A DNA stretch of 64,000 bases from Burhinus oedicnemus (taxonomy: Eukaryota > Chordata > Aves > Charadriiformes > Burhinidae): positions 256,308 to 320,307 of the forward strand of contig VFFE01007193.1 in NCBI GenBank assembly GCA_008921705.1. The letters run 5' to 3'. How positions within the stretch are numbered: the stretch's first letter is position 1; each line of letters starts with the position of its first letter. Under the pieces are notes generated by a model, which saw nothing but the letters and a program-made list of their open reading frames with translations, was not told the DNA's origin and did not search any database. Positions 35,701-48,500 of this stretch are shown in pieces. A program made the translations under genes and the position numbers.

Positions 35701-38700
35701 GTTCATGAAATGCAAACCCCGCTGCGCTCTCCCATGACGGTGACAGCAGCAAGAGCAGGGCACCGAGCCGGGACCTCCCTGAGCTTTTCATGGCAACCTC
35801 AGAGCCCACTGCTCGGGTATACACAACCCAGGGAGACCTTCCCAAACTCAAGTGAAATATCCCAGCCCTTGTACATAGGTGGAAGGAGAAGATGCACTTA
35901 CGTTTAAGTCTACCTCAAGGAACTGGCCGGTTATTAGGGGAAGGCTGGACACGGTGTACTGGATACTTCCCAGCAAACCCAGGGGCACCAGTGCTGGAGG
36001 GAGAGAAAGCAACTCAGCAATCCCCCACTGGGTTCAGGTGCAAATGCCCCCTCCCCTGCTCACTGCTCCTCTTCTTCCAGAAGAGCCCTGGCTCACAGGT
36101 GGACTCAGGGCAGCCACTTGGCCCTGGCTCTGGGTGCTCTGTGCTGAGCGGTAATGCTGCAGGAGATGTCATTTCCCTAACGAGCAGTGCGTGCCACTGC
36201 TGTAAATGGCGGGGAGAGCTCACAGCCCCCGTCGATGGCCAGCATTATTCACCCAGGGGTCCTTCTGTCCGTGATTAGAGATGGGGAGAGGGGAGACCTG
36301 GGGAGGGGAGAGCATCCCCCCATCCTGGGGCAATGCTCCCTGGCTGCTCCTTGGGGTCTGGGCAGGGAGCTGCCAGGGGTCCCTGCTCCCGGCACGGGGC
36401 AGACCTGGGGTCCACAGGGTGAAGTGGGGGGTTTGGTCTTCCCCCCTGTGGTGCAGGGGGAAATTGTCACAGTCCTTGCAGGGCCAGAGCAGAGGTGACA
36501 TAAGGGGCAAGGCAGGGCACGGCATGTACCCAGTACACCCAGGGCACCCAGTACTTACAGTTCACAAGACCCAGCTGGTCGTTGACGAGTCCCAGGGCGA
36601 TGTCGACCACTGGGCAGAGCTGCAAGAGTTGGGGAGAGATGGTGAGTAACCCATGTTTGGAGCCAGACAAGGACACGCAGCCAGCTTGGCTCTGCCATGC
36701 TTTCCCTGGAGACAGGAGCACTGGGTGCATGGGATCACAGTCCCTGCTGGTGACTCCACCGTGCCACTGAGGCTGCACCAGCTCTGGATCTGGCCCTGGG
36801 CACTTTGCACTTCGTTGGATAAGCAGGGTTAGGACTGGGTCTCAGGAGCCCACGTAGGATGGCTGGAGAGACCCTGGGGAGAGATTCAATTAGCCTGTAA
36901 CACGGTCCAGGGCATCATTAGAAGCTCCCAGGCACTTGGGCAGACCTGCACCAGGCTCGCTGACCTTGCATTTTGAAGAAGGGAACAGCTTATCCCAAGC
37001 AGATGAAGACATAACATGTGCACCCCTAATCCCAAACCACTGGGCAGGCAAGTGGCTGCAAGAGCCCTGGGACAGTGGCCGTTCTCCTGCTCTGGGACAG
37101 GAGCGACGCCATGGGGAGCTGCACCACAGCTTTTTGGACTCATTGCTCCTTTCTGGGGTGGAGGTTTTTTCCGACTTACCAGATTAGGAAGAAGTCTGTT
37201 CAGGACACTTGCCAATAAATTATCCACAATTGGGAGCAGGCTGTGGAAAAATAAAGGAGCACCATGAAAAAAAACCGCTGCAAAGTAAATGGGTCTTGTT
37301 AAACAATTCCCTGTGAATAGTGCGGAGTGCAGACCTCCCGGAGCAAGGCAATTGCAGCAGCAAAGTGCGTCGTGTATGCTTGGATTTTGCATGAGATAAG
37401 TGTAATTTGCATCCCAAAATAGCCAGTGGGAAATTTATTGCTGCCTTTTATCTACTAGTGTACAGTCTTCTTAAATGAGCAGAAACAACCTCAGCCCAAG
37501 TGGTTTCTATGATTTACATACCAAGTGCTTACATCTCAGAAGACCTCGTGCAATGTCCCAGCCCTCTGGGACAACGTGTCCATTTACTGCGGCTGCATGA
37601 GGGGCACACCGGGACCACCACCAGCAGCAGCCCTTTGCTCACCCCCGTGACGTGGCCAGTGAGAAACTGCCACTGGCAGGGATGGCAGCTGCCGGTGTCA
37701 CAGTCACCGGCAGGAGAAAGATGTGCAATGGGGAAATGTCCACACACATTTGCCGTTCTGCAGGCACAGGCTGGGGGCTGGCAAAGCCCGATGATGAGGT
37801 GGCTTATGCTGGCAGATGAGGACACCTCCATCACTCACCCTCTCAGGAGTCTGACTTTAATGCCACCAAGCAGGGTATCGCATCTTTCTGTCACCAGTTT
37901 GGGGTAGCCCGTGCCATCCATGGTTAACCTGACCCTTGATGTGATGTTCACTTCCACTGCGATGTCGAGCAAACCCAGGAGGCTGTGCAAGGGGAAGGGA
38001 GCAACCTTCAGAGGAGCAGCCTCTTCCTGGCGAACCAGAGCAGTGTCCCCCCTCGGAGACACCCCTCATGGTGGTGCTTCCACCAGGTCCAGGGGCACAG
38101 CTGGTACTGCCATCAGCACTAGCCCGACCTACCACTTGGCATTGAGGGCCACCCGGGTGTAGAGGTTGACGTGTATGCCGATGCCAGGCAGGAGCCGCAG
38201 GGACACCCTGGGGAGCGTCAGGTCCACGATCCTCAGCCTGCAGAGACAGTGAGGGGAACACTACAAGTGACGGCTCTGAGCCCAGCACCCCGCCAGCCAG
38301 GCTCTGCCACTCACACAAAGCCACTGCTCAAGGGGTGGGTGAGTCAGAGGCCGTTTAGACAAGAAATGGAAAAAGACATGAAGTTTTCTAAGTTATTTTC
38401 CAGTTTTATCGGAAGCTTTGTTCTGATTGCGTTATTAGTGCTTGTGCTTCTGCTTCTGCTTGGTGCTGAGCTTCAAATAAGAGTTAAAATAGGACAGCTG
38501 CAAACAAGTGAGCATTGGTTTGGCAACGGTGGCACCGGCTGCCCAGGGCTAATGTGTGGCTTGGTGCACCCTCTATGGGCAAGTGCCTTTCAACTACTGT
38601 TTCCTTTAACTTTTCTTGTGTAGCTCAAGACGCTCTTTTGCAGCCAGTGATGCAAACCTGGTGGGACTTCTAGGCAGCGTTTATCTCAAAGTATCAGCTC

Positions 38701-40247
38701 CAAACCAGATCTGAGCATCTACTGAAGCATCACCATTGCTCCCCTCAAACACCTCTGAGGTTCCTCCCCCCCTGCAAGGAGCCCGACTGGTGCTTACCCG
38801 GTGAGACCCTGGACGGTGCTGAGCAAGCCGCCTTCCCCGAGGATGCCGAGCAGGCCACCACCTCCCAGCAGCCCTCCGTTGCCCAGAAGGCCTCCTCTGC
38901 CAAGAATGCCACCAGGGCCACCAAGGATCCCTGCCGTGCCAAGGAGACCTCTGTCACCGAGCAGACCTCCTTGTCCCAGTGCTCCTCCAGCAACCCCTCC
39001 GGGATTGCCATCCCTGGGGACCTCGTCACCAGCTGCTGGCCAGCCTCTGGGAGGGTTTCTGGGACCCCTCCCATAAGCACCTCCACCACCTCCTCCACCC
39101 AGCAAGCCACCGCCAGCATCACCCCCTCCACCAAGCAGACCACCAGTCAGCCCTCCCAGCAACCCTCCGCCACCATCACCCCCTCCACCAAGCAGACCAC
39201 CAGTCAGCCCTCCCAGCAGCCCTCCGCCACCACCGCCCAGCAAGCCACCAGTAATACCACCAAGCAGACCACCACCACCACCACCAAGGAGACTTCCTCC
39301 GAGGCCACCCAACAGGTCTCCACTTCCATCTGTGCTGGGTCGTCCACTTCCAAGCGGCACCTCTCCGAGGGCACTTTGGAGGGCATTGCCTTGCCTGAGC
39401 GAGCCTGTAAGAGCTGGAAACATCATCCGCCATCAGCCTGCGAGACAGAGCTGCCTCCCCGGCCACCGCTGCAGCCTTCAAGCAGGGACCGGCAGGCAGC
39501 TGCCAGCCCCCTGCCCGCACCAGTACTCACTGTGCTCCTCAAGCACAGGTTGTTGAGGGGTTTGTGTTCTCCGTTACTATCGCTGCCTATCCCTAACTAT
39601 CTGCTGTCAGTTTTTCCCATATATAATGCAACAGAAAAAGGGTTTTGGCATCCAGGACAGGTGGCACCATGTCAAGACCTGTGGTAAAGCAGCTTGGGGG
39701 AATTTGCCTACAGTCGTACCAGGTAAGACAGCAAATGGTGTGGCACAGTTGCAGGGGTTGGGCACTGATAAATCCTAAATGTGAGATAATTGAGGTGCCA
39801 TGTGGTTTGCACCTCCTGAGAGGTGGTTCACACCTCCTGAGCGGTGGCACACACCTCCCAAGCAGTGCAGGCTCCTGGGAGCAGCAATCACCCACACAAG
39901 CAATATCTTTCTCCTTTTAGGAGCCTGGCCAGTTGAAATTTTAATTACATCGAAAAATGGCTCCAGGTTCAGTTTGGAGAGGGAGGTTTTCAGGCAAGCC
40001 TCATACTCTTCCCCTTCCATGTGCAATTCCCCTCCCTTCCCCAGCTGATCCGGCTGTGCTGGTACCGCGGTGTCAACCCCCAAGGACCACAGCAGGTTCC
40101 TATTTGCCAGGCTCCCGATATGAGGAGGCAGAGTGACTCACCATCACTTAAAACACCTTTGTTGAGCCTGAGGACGGCATCTTTTGACTGGCTTAGTGAT
40201 GGGGTCAGCAGGGCATGCAAGAGGGCGATGCCCAGAGCCGGTAGCAT
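32724..40247 (-). CDS. BPIFB4: BPIFB4, BPI fold-containing family B member 4
   Basis: Fifteen coding exons: 40247-40142, 39404-38798, 38237-38133, 37982-37839, 37240-37180, 36619-36559, 35993-35902, 35560-35348, 35247-35194, 34683-34513, 34330-34263, 34127-34085, 33429-33366, 32951-32875, 32747-32724. They give 629 residues with consistent phases (human about 614). Exon 1 is a signal peptide ([14 protein letters not shown]). Exon 2 is Gly/Leu-rich (GGLLGG blocks, then [19 protein letters not shown]). Two BPI domains follow; RCDTLLGG (Cys307) and LCPVVD (Cys343) form the conserved disulphide. Strong landmarks shared with human are [32 protein letters not shown]-like [33 protein letters not shown] and the C-terminus VLSA. 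It is a lipid-binding-fold protein; mammalian BPIFB4 is linked to vascular and olfactory tissue. No defects were seen. Confidence 0.96.
38800..39380 (-). repeat. Gly/Leu-rich coding repeat of BPIFB4 exon 2
   Basis: Imperfect tandem units of the form [16 protein letters not shown], encoded by CCACC/CAGCAG-rich plus-strand sequence, fill most of the 607-nt exon. The repeat is less regular than in BPIFB3. Because of its composition, the other strand and registers are also nearly free of stops. Confidence 0.85.
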
Positions 40248-41172
40248 GGTGTCTTCTGCTCGGCTGGCAGTGCTGCGGGTGCTGGCAGGATCTGGGGGAG
40301 GAAAATGGGAAAAGAGTGGAAATAGGCTGGGTGACCCCTTGGAGATGAAGGGGAGTCGGCTATTTTGAGCTGGGTGAAAATTTGTCAGTGACTAGAAAAC
40401 ACGAGCTTTAGGAGAACCAAAACAGTTCACGAGTTAGAGCCACATTCAGCAAACACATCTGGACACACACAAAGAGGGGGAAGAAGGGGGTGTCCATACA
40501 CATGTCTGCAGGGACTTTTTCCAGCCAGCTTCTGTACAACCCCGGCAACTGTTTGCTTATTCCTATTTATGGGCACCCCGGGCAACCTGCTCCTTTCATC
40601 CCTGGTCACCGTGACATTGATTCTAAACTTACAGTATGAAATCGTTACTCATAACCTATAGACTAACACTGAGCTCCCCTTCTTAATAACAGCCCTATAA
40701 ATGGGTATGCAAATTAATGATGCAATTATACAGGCGGCTCACATTTGGAATAAAGCCTTTCTTTTTAAAATGGCATGATTTAACCTTGCATCAATAAAAA
40801 CAATAATACCAACCTTAAGAGGATATTGCCGCACAAAAAATCCCTAACTTTTGTGTGAAATGAATGGTTTTTTCTTCAGAGAAGGGTTTTCATTTGACGA
40901 CAGCAACCTTCTTTTCTGATTTTTTCCAGGCTAGTCACTAAATATAAACTAGAATTACTTACTTGCATTTCTACCATTATTGGTATTTTTGCTATGTTTT
41001 TTCTTGCTCACCAGAGTATATTGCAAGTCTTGTAGGTGAAATGGTGGCTCTGTCCCCCCAAGCTTACAATACTCCGTACCACTATTTTGACCGTATTTAC
41101 CTGCTTTATCCCGAATTTCAAAGCCTGGCTTCGGTCTTCAGTGCTCAGCTCTTGGTCAAGGGGAGACCTTAC

Positions 41173-41226
41173 AGCGGTCCATAGGCACCTCTGCTTTAGC
41201 GTGTAGGAACAGTGAGCCTTTATATA
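41173..41226 (-). promoter_or_regulatory. TATA promoter and non-coding first exon of BPIFB4
   Basis: The minus strand has TATATAAAGG (TATA 41226-41219), and about 47 nt further on a donor CGCT|GTAAGG (last exon base 41173). A start near 41196 would give a leader exon of only some 24 nt. Acceptor candidates lie 20-50 nt before the ATG at 40247. The arrangement parallels the other three minus-strand genes. Confidence 0.55.
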
Positions 41227-42270
41227 ATGAAGCTGATGCGGAAAAAGTGGAAAGATGCCTGAATTGTAAAAGCTGGGCTAGTGAATTGAGTGCATAAAGC
41301 AGCATTTGCGGTTTTAATCTATTCCAACATAAATAAAGATTTGTAAAACAGGGAGAAACATTGAGCAACAGGTTATTGGATGCCCAGTTATCGGATGCCC
41401 AGTTATCGGGCAGCACAGTTACCCAAGACCCCAGAGCTAAGGCAAAGGAGAAGGAGCCTGCGACTCTGCGGGCTGCAGCGTGTGAGGCTGCCGCTGACCC
41501 TGAAATAACCATGCTGGAAAATGATCTTTTTCCAGAAAAATTCCCACTAACACTTGCACACAGGCTGCCACACACAAACTACAGTATCGGGGTAATTTTT
41601 CAAGTTTCCAGCAAGCATGTGGGGAGGCTCCAGAAAAGTACCGGGAGATTTTTATCTCCTTTAGTGCTCAGCCCGAGAAGCAGTTCCTGAGGATCACCCC
41701 ACCCATCCCCGCAGCCGCCAGCCGCTTCCCAGCAGCCGGTATTTCCTCAGCCTCAAAAAAGTCCCTGTGAGGTGGGACACGCTGATCCACGTCAGCTCCA
41801 GACCATAAGGACATTTTTGTCCTGGTGTCCTCAACACTGAATACCTTTGTGAGACAGAACGTGTTGCTGACAACCCGACGCATCTCACACACTAAGGGGA
41901 TAACGCGCTCCTAGACGAAGCAGTAGGGAGGTGTCGGCTCAGTTTACCCGTGCTTGGCTCCGTACGGAGCCTTGCACAACACCAGCACCGCCAGGCTCCA
42001 GGTGGGACATGCTGCAAACGAGCCCTGGGCAAGGAGCCGCTCCCCTCGCAGCGGCTGCCACAAGGGCTCCAAATGAGTGGGAAATGTCAGCTTTGCTAAA
42101 TCTGTGCCCTCTGTAAGGTACCGGCTTGTTCGCTATAGGTACAGCCACCTCGTCGAGCTGCGCTGCCTGTCCGTGGGCCATACCGCGTAGGGACATGGAG
42201 GAGACAAAGGGGTGCTGGCAACCCAAAACTCATCTCAAATAAATATTCAGAGAGAGAAATACTGAGGCAG
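41227..42270. other. Spacer between BPIFB3 and BPIFB4
   Basis: About 1 kb between the BPIFB4 TATA box and the BPIFB3 polyadenylation signal. It contains a small direct repeat (TTATCGGATGCCCAG units near 41374-41408) and nothing that looks coding. Confidence 0.5.
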
Positions 42271-42278
42271 TGAAAGAT

Positions 42279-42284
42279 TTTATT
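42279..42284 (-). other. BPIFB3 polyadenylation signal
   Basis: Minus-strand AATAAA, about 312 nt after the BPIFB3 stop codon at 42596. Confidence 0.65.
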
Positions 42285-42595
42285 CAAAGAGCTATATGAA
42301 AACAACCTTTATACCTAAGAAAGAGCTTTGCTTCCCAATTACGGATGTGGCCACAGAAACTGCCCCCTAACACCCACCGGCCAAGCAGCTTTCCCTACCC
42401 CGATGCCAGGCTATGCCAGGACCAGCGGATCAAAGGCGGTCGCCTGTCCCTCTCTGGCCACGGCGATGACACAGGGCAGTACTCAAGGGAAAACGAAGAT
42501 GGAGATGGCAGAGACGAGCAGGGTTTTGGGGCTCGTGGCACATTGCCTGCCTCAGACAGCGAGCTGGGTTGAGGGTCCTCCCGAGCAGTATCTTT

Positions 42596-45500
42596 TCAGA
42601 GCAGTGTCAGGAGAGTCGTCTGCCTGGAAGAAGCCACACAAAAACTATTCTGTTTTCTCATTCAGACTTTCACCAGCTTTTCCCTATATCCCGGGTGAGG
42701 TATTCCTGTGGGTCCACAGTGGTAGAGGGAGCTCCTGGAAACCGGGAGCAGCCCTTGGGAAATGGGGCCAGCCAGGGTGGTGTGGGGCTTTGGGCTCCAC
42801 AGGTCCCTGCCCTGGGGTGGGCACATCCCCCGCTCCCCAGGAAGGCAGGGAAATGGAATCCTTACATCAGTGATGTCAACTTTGGCGTTCCTGAGAACGT
42901 TGGGCAGAGGAACCGACAGGCGCACTGTGTCTGCAAAAGCAAGTGAAACCATCTTGTCACAGGGCTGGAAACCCTGGACACAGGCAACGAGGGAAGGGAG
43001 AGAGTCCCAAATCCAGATGAGTTGGGGAGAAGAGGGGGCGCAGACCCCAGCTGTACCGTTAATGGCAGGTACGTATGCAGCCGCAAGGACTTGCTTGAGC
43101 CATCCTGTAAGTGCGGAGACCTGCAGGGGAAGAAATGCATGTCAGCGTCTGATGAAGAGATCAACGGTTTTTGGGGTGAACGCAGGGATGTCAGGCTTAT
43201 CAATTCAGTTCTGTCACTGCAGGATGCTCGGAGCTACGAAATGTAAAGGCTGGGGAGCTTCCTTCAGTGAAATTCCTCCAGGATTGAGGGTGGGGGGGGA
43301 TACACAGGAATATGCTCTTTGGCTAATTTCTTCTTGATTATTCCTCCCTCCCTTCCCAGAGGGAACACCTCCGGTGTGCTGCCAACAAGTGAACATATAC
43401 ATCCAAGTGTCACTGCTATAGGGCATAAGAGATCGACAGGGCAGACAGCAGTCAGCCTCTGCCAAGAAAAGAAGAAACGTGGAGACTGAAGAATTGGCAT
43501 TTTGGTTCTCCTTCCCTACACGGAGTCTCTGGCTCTCACATCGCTCACTGCAGCGCCTCGATCCAAAGCAGCGTGCACTTACACTGAGGGGGTCGAGTCT
43601 GAGGGGTGCCCGTGTCAGGTTGATGCTACAAAAGATAAAAACAAGGCAGAGTTTGGTGCATTGGGTGCAACCCTCCTCCACCTTTCCAAATGCTGGTCAG
43701 ACCCTTCCTTGGTCCGGAATTTGTTTCATCCACATAAAAATGTAAGGATTTTGAAAACAGGGTGACTTTTTTTACAAATCTCTCATCACTTCAGACCTGT
43801 CTGAGTGAGGGAGGGGCTGGGAGGAGGCAGGAAAGCTCTGGCAGCCTTTTACATCTCTACCACGTCTACATTGCGCTCCCCGATCGCTGCCACCAGCCCC
43901 ATCTTGTCGGGCTCCCAGGAGCATCCCCCGGCAGAGCCCCCTCCCTGCCCGCAGCCACCACAAAGCTCAGCTTTACCTGTCGAGAGCCAGGGAGGTTTGC
44001 AGTTTGCCATTGGAGACCAATGGGATGATGTTCAGAACAACGTCCTGAAATTGGAACAATGAAAAAAAATGAGGTTATTTCCCTGTGTAGCTCCCAAGAC
44101 TGAAAAGAAAACCCAGAGTATTTGTAACTAACCCATTCTGAGAACAAACACCTGTCTGTGGCTAGAAATCGCATTTTTTTTGACAGATAGTATCATGTAC
44201 CTCTCTCCCCAGGGTTCACCCTTCCTGTCTTTATTTTCTATTATTCCTTAAACATTTCACTTGTGCTTGGTTACGAGCATTTTTAAAGGACCGGGCACCA
44301 CTGTTTTGAAGATGTAGTGAATTCAAAAGTACAAGTACTACACAGCTAAGGGCAGGACGAGCCGAGGGGATGCTGGAGAACAGCCAGACTCACCCCTTGC
44401 TCTGTTTCGGAGGTCTCGTCCCCCGGGAGCACACTCACCGTGTCGAGGGAGAAGAGGGGCTTCTGGGAGGACTGCAGGAGGGGACTGAAGACATCGATGG
44501 AGGCGTTGAGGGTGGCGGTGGCTCTTCTGCCCCTCACGGCCACCACCGGCTCATTGGCCACGTGCACACGCAGCTCCAGTGGCAGAGAGCCGGGGAGGAT
44601 CTTGGCGAGCTGCACGGGGCAGGGAGAGGTCAGGGCAAGGGGGTCTTTGTGTGGCTGGGGTGGGCGGTGGGGTTGGAGATCAATGCACACAAAGGAGGGG
44701 GCTGACCTGAGGGATGAACGGGAAAAGGGCAGACGTGGACAGCAAGATGTTATTGGGCACCTGCGGGAACAACACCAGCAGCATTTGTGGCCAGGAGGGT
44801 TTGTGCAAAGCCCACGCTGGGCTTGGCTGGACCCCACAAACAAATGCAAGCACCCAGCAGCAAGCACCCTTGGGTCACCTAAGAGCGACCAGGACCCTGA
44901 CCTGGCCCCGGAGAGGGGCGTCGTGACCCACCATTGAGTTGGTGATGTTGAGGTTGAAGGCTCCCTGCCTCTGGACCAGCTCCAGCAGGTTGCCGAGGGC
45001 ATGTTGGGAGAGGCTGAGCTGTGGCAGGCGGCCGGTGGCCAGCAGCAGGGTGGCGTCAAGCCGCGGTTCTTGTGTGGAGGCCACCACGCTGCCCTCCACG
45101 TCCCCACCGAGAAGCTGCAAGGACAGAGCAGAGGAGGGACATTGGTGAGGCTTGGAGGACTGCGGTCGCACCGGACACTGCGCCCACCCGAGGACCTCAC
45201 GGAGAGGCTCACACAGGGTTAATCAACACTTTAATAAACATACGGCTGCTTCAGACTGTTCTAGCACAGACAGTGGTTGCATTTGCTACAGCTTTCCCTT
45301 TGAAACATCGCCACGTCTCCCGATCAGGAGGACACATTGCAGATTTTTGGCCTGATTATGGTCACTATTAATTACACACCAAACTTTTATAAACCACTTA
45401 TAAATGGAACTTGCCTGTGAATGATGACCACTGATCCTATGTGAAATTAAGCTTTTCTGGTTAACAACGATGGAGTTCTATAACTATACTTAATTAAGCA

Positions 45501-48500
45501 GTGTCAAGCCAGTCTGGCTCATGCGACCCTCAATGATTAGCAAGTGAAAAATAAGGTAGAGACTCAGTGGTGGCATTAGCGCGGATGTGGCCAGACCATG
45601 CTCATCAGTACCTTCCAGCAAATGTTTTCATGAAGACAGCTGGAATAAGAGAAGCCTTTTACAAATAGCCACCACATTCAGACGGATTACCCAAACTCAC
45701 TAAGTCAAAGGTTTTGGGGCCAGGGAAAGCGGTGGCACTTACGTTTAGATCCAGCTGGATAGCGTCGCTACTGACGATGGAAAAGGGAGGCAGATCTCCC
45801 AGAGCCTCGAGCAGGAGCGCGGCTGTGGGACACAAGGAGGAAAGCTTTTAAGCTGCAATGAGAAGGGGATGCTCCCAAATCCCGTGGTCCCAAGAGAAAT
45901 GGGAACCAATGGCGGCTCCTCCTCACAGCGTTCCCGGTGGGACAAGCCACTGGGAAGCCCCATTTTGCAGCAAAAATGTTTCTAAAAGCAACAGTTCCTG
46001 AAGTGGTTTTCTGGAGGAAAAATTGTGTGCTGCTGCTCTGGTGCAAGGGAAATTGAACGTTGTGCTTGAGCTGAGAGTTGTGTTTTTAGGAAGTTGTTAA
46101 AATATTTGTATTTACCCAAGGTAAAAAAACCAACCGACCCTAAGTGCAGGGGGTCGCGCAGCAGCAGAGGGAAAGGAGGGTACCAGCACTTACGGGTCCT
46201 GGAGCCGAGCAGCGTGCTCACCACGTTGAGCTTGGCATTGATGATGTTGCAGCCCTGGGGAGGCAGAGGAAATTCAGAGCCCTGAGACCCGCAGCACCAG
46301 CGGCCGTACATCACATTAACACAAGGAGCGAAAACTGGCTCTGCTGGGATCGCAGGAGCCGCTGCCGGGCAGGGTTGGTGGGATGCAGCGCTCAGCATCA
46401 GGTGGGCGAGTGGCCCCTCTAAGCCGGGGGGGGTGGTTTCTCCTCCTGGGCAAGACTTGCTCACTGCGACCACTAAACCAACACACGTCTCAGAAACCTG
46501 TTTGCCGGCAGAACCTGGCACAGGCGATGGTGCCGGCAAGGTGCCGGTGCCCGCTGGTAGGGAGGACGGGCTGGCCGCCCCAGCTGAGCCCGCAGCTGTG
46601 CAAACAGCCACATCCACGGGGGCAGCCTGGCCCCCTGCCTGCGCTGCCTGCGCTGCCTGCGCTGCCTGCCCTGCCCGTGCTGCCTGCCCACCCAGCACCG
46701 TGCTGATGGCTCACGTGGAGACGGCTTTGCAGACTTACCACCTCACGCAGGACATCACTAAGGAGATGTTTTAAAGGTTGATCCAGAAGTGGCACATTGG
46801 GTCTGAGTAACAGGAAAATAGGAAATAAAAAGCGACATAGATTAATGGCCGGAAAACAAAAGTACTTTGCATAATAGAAATACGAAGCCTCACTTGCGCT
46901 GTCCAGGGCCATATTCAGTGCCAAAATATTACCAAAACCAAGCCCTCTGAATCCAGCCCGGTGCTAGGTTCCCAGCACAACCCAGAAATATTCTTTCTGG
47001 AGCCCAAATTTTAAAAGAAAGGTCAGCAGTTTTCCCCTCTGAGGCCAGCAGCCTCAGGCACAAAAGTGCTGCCTTCGATGGCCAACAGCGCCAAGGTTTC
47101 CCACTGCCACAGGGGCCATGTGCTGGCCACGAGCACCCTAGTCACATGGATGCAGATGTCACACAGATGCTACCTCACAGGAATGCCTACCTCAAGCGGA
47201 TGTTTACGTCAAGAGTCTTGCAGTCTTTATTGTTCTGGAGAGCTGCCCTCTCGTCCTGGACCAGCATGGCCACATCTGCTTCCACCTGCACGCAGAGCGC
47301 CCTGCCCGGCACACTACGTGGGGGGGAAACACAGCTCAGGAAACTTGCTGGCCATCTACTTTCCAAAGCCATGGTGACTCCCCTGCCCCGAGCTGTACCC
47401 CTGACAGACATGCCATACCCGGTGCTCTCGACCAGCAACTGGGTGTTGAAGCCCACTTCGTGTCCATAGCCTGGCAGGGAGCGCAGTCTTATTTTGGGGA
47501 GGGTGTTGTTCACAATTTTAATCCTGGATGGTTGAAACAAAGAAAAGGCAGTAAGTAGCATGTTTGTACAGCGGATGCCCTGTCCCCTCAGCCTCCAGCA
47601 CTGTGGGTGATTGCAGAGACACCCTCTTGGGGTCTTCTCCACCCTGGGTCAGCAGGGATCCCTACGACCCAGGAGCAGCTTGCAGCACATAAAAGATATG
47701 CTTGCATGCAGGCACATACAGAAACTCCCAACAGCTGAACCCTTATTTATGAACCTGCCCCAGGAGGGGAAAGAGGGGGCCCCTTGTGTTCAGATAGCAG
47801 GCTCCAGACAAGAGCCTCCTGTCCGCAGCGTGGCCCAGACACATCAAAGACTGTTTAGGGACACCCGTCTCCCACTCTCACTCACCCTGTGAGATCTCCA
47901 CCATTTCCACGAAAAAGATTGCCAACGAGGCCATTTTTGCCAAGGAGACCACCTTTGCCAATGAGAATAGCAAGGACAGCATCAAGGAGACCATCTTTGC
48001 CAAGGAGCATGCCAAGGACACCATCTTTGCCAAGGAGAGCACCCAGGACACCATCTCTGCCAAGGAGACTGCCAACCACACCATCTTCGCCAAGGAGACT
48101 GCCAACCACACCATCTCCGCCAAGGAGGCTGCCAACCGCACCATCTCCGCCAAGGAGGCTGCCAACCGCACCATCTCCACCAAGAAGGCTGCCAACAGCA
48201 CCATCTCTGCCGAGGAGACTGCCAACCGCACCATCTCCGCCAAGGAGGCTTCCAACAGCACCATCTCCACCAAGAAGGCTGCCAACAGCACCATCTCTGC
48301 CGAGGAGACTGCCAACAGCACCATCTCTGCCGAGGAGACTGCCAACCGCACCATCTCTGCCGAGGAGACTGCCAACCGCACCATCTCCGCCGAGGAGACT
48401 GCCAACCGCACCATCTCCGCCGAGGAGACTGCCAACTGCACCATCTCCGCCAAGGAGACTGCCAACTGCACCATCTCCGCCGAGGAGACTGCCAACTGCA

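Noticed and set aside
38971..39687. Ser/Thr/Gln-rich plus-strand frame resembling a mucin
   Set aside because: It is the antisense of BPIFB4 exon 2, which has clear homology and splice sites on the minus strand.
42596..42664. CRISPR, operon or bacterial-type features anywhere in the window
   Set aside because: The tandem repeats are contiguous coding or simple repeats without spacers, and all genes are intron-containing vertebrate genes.
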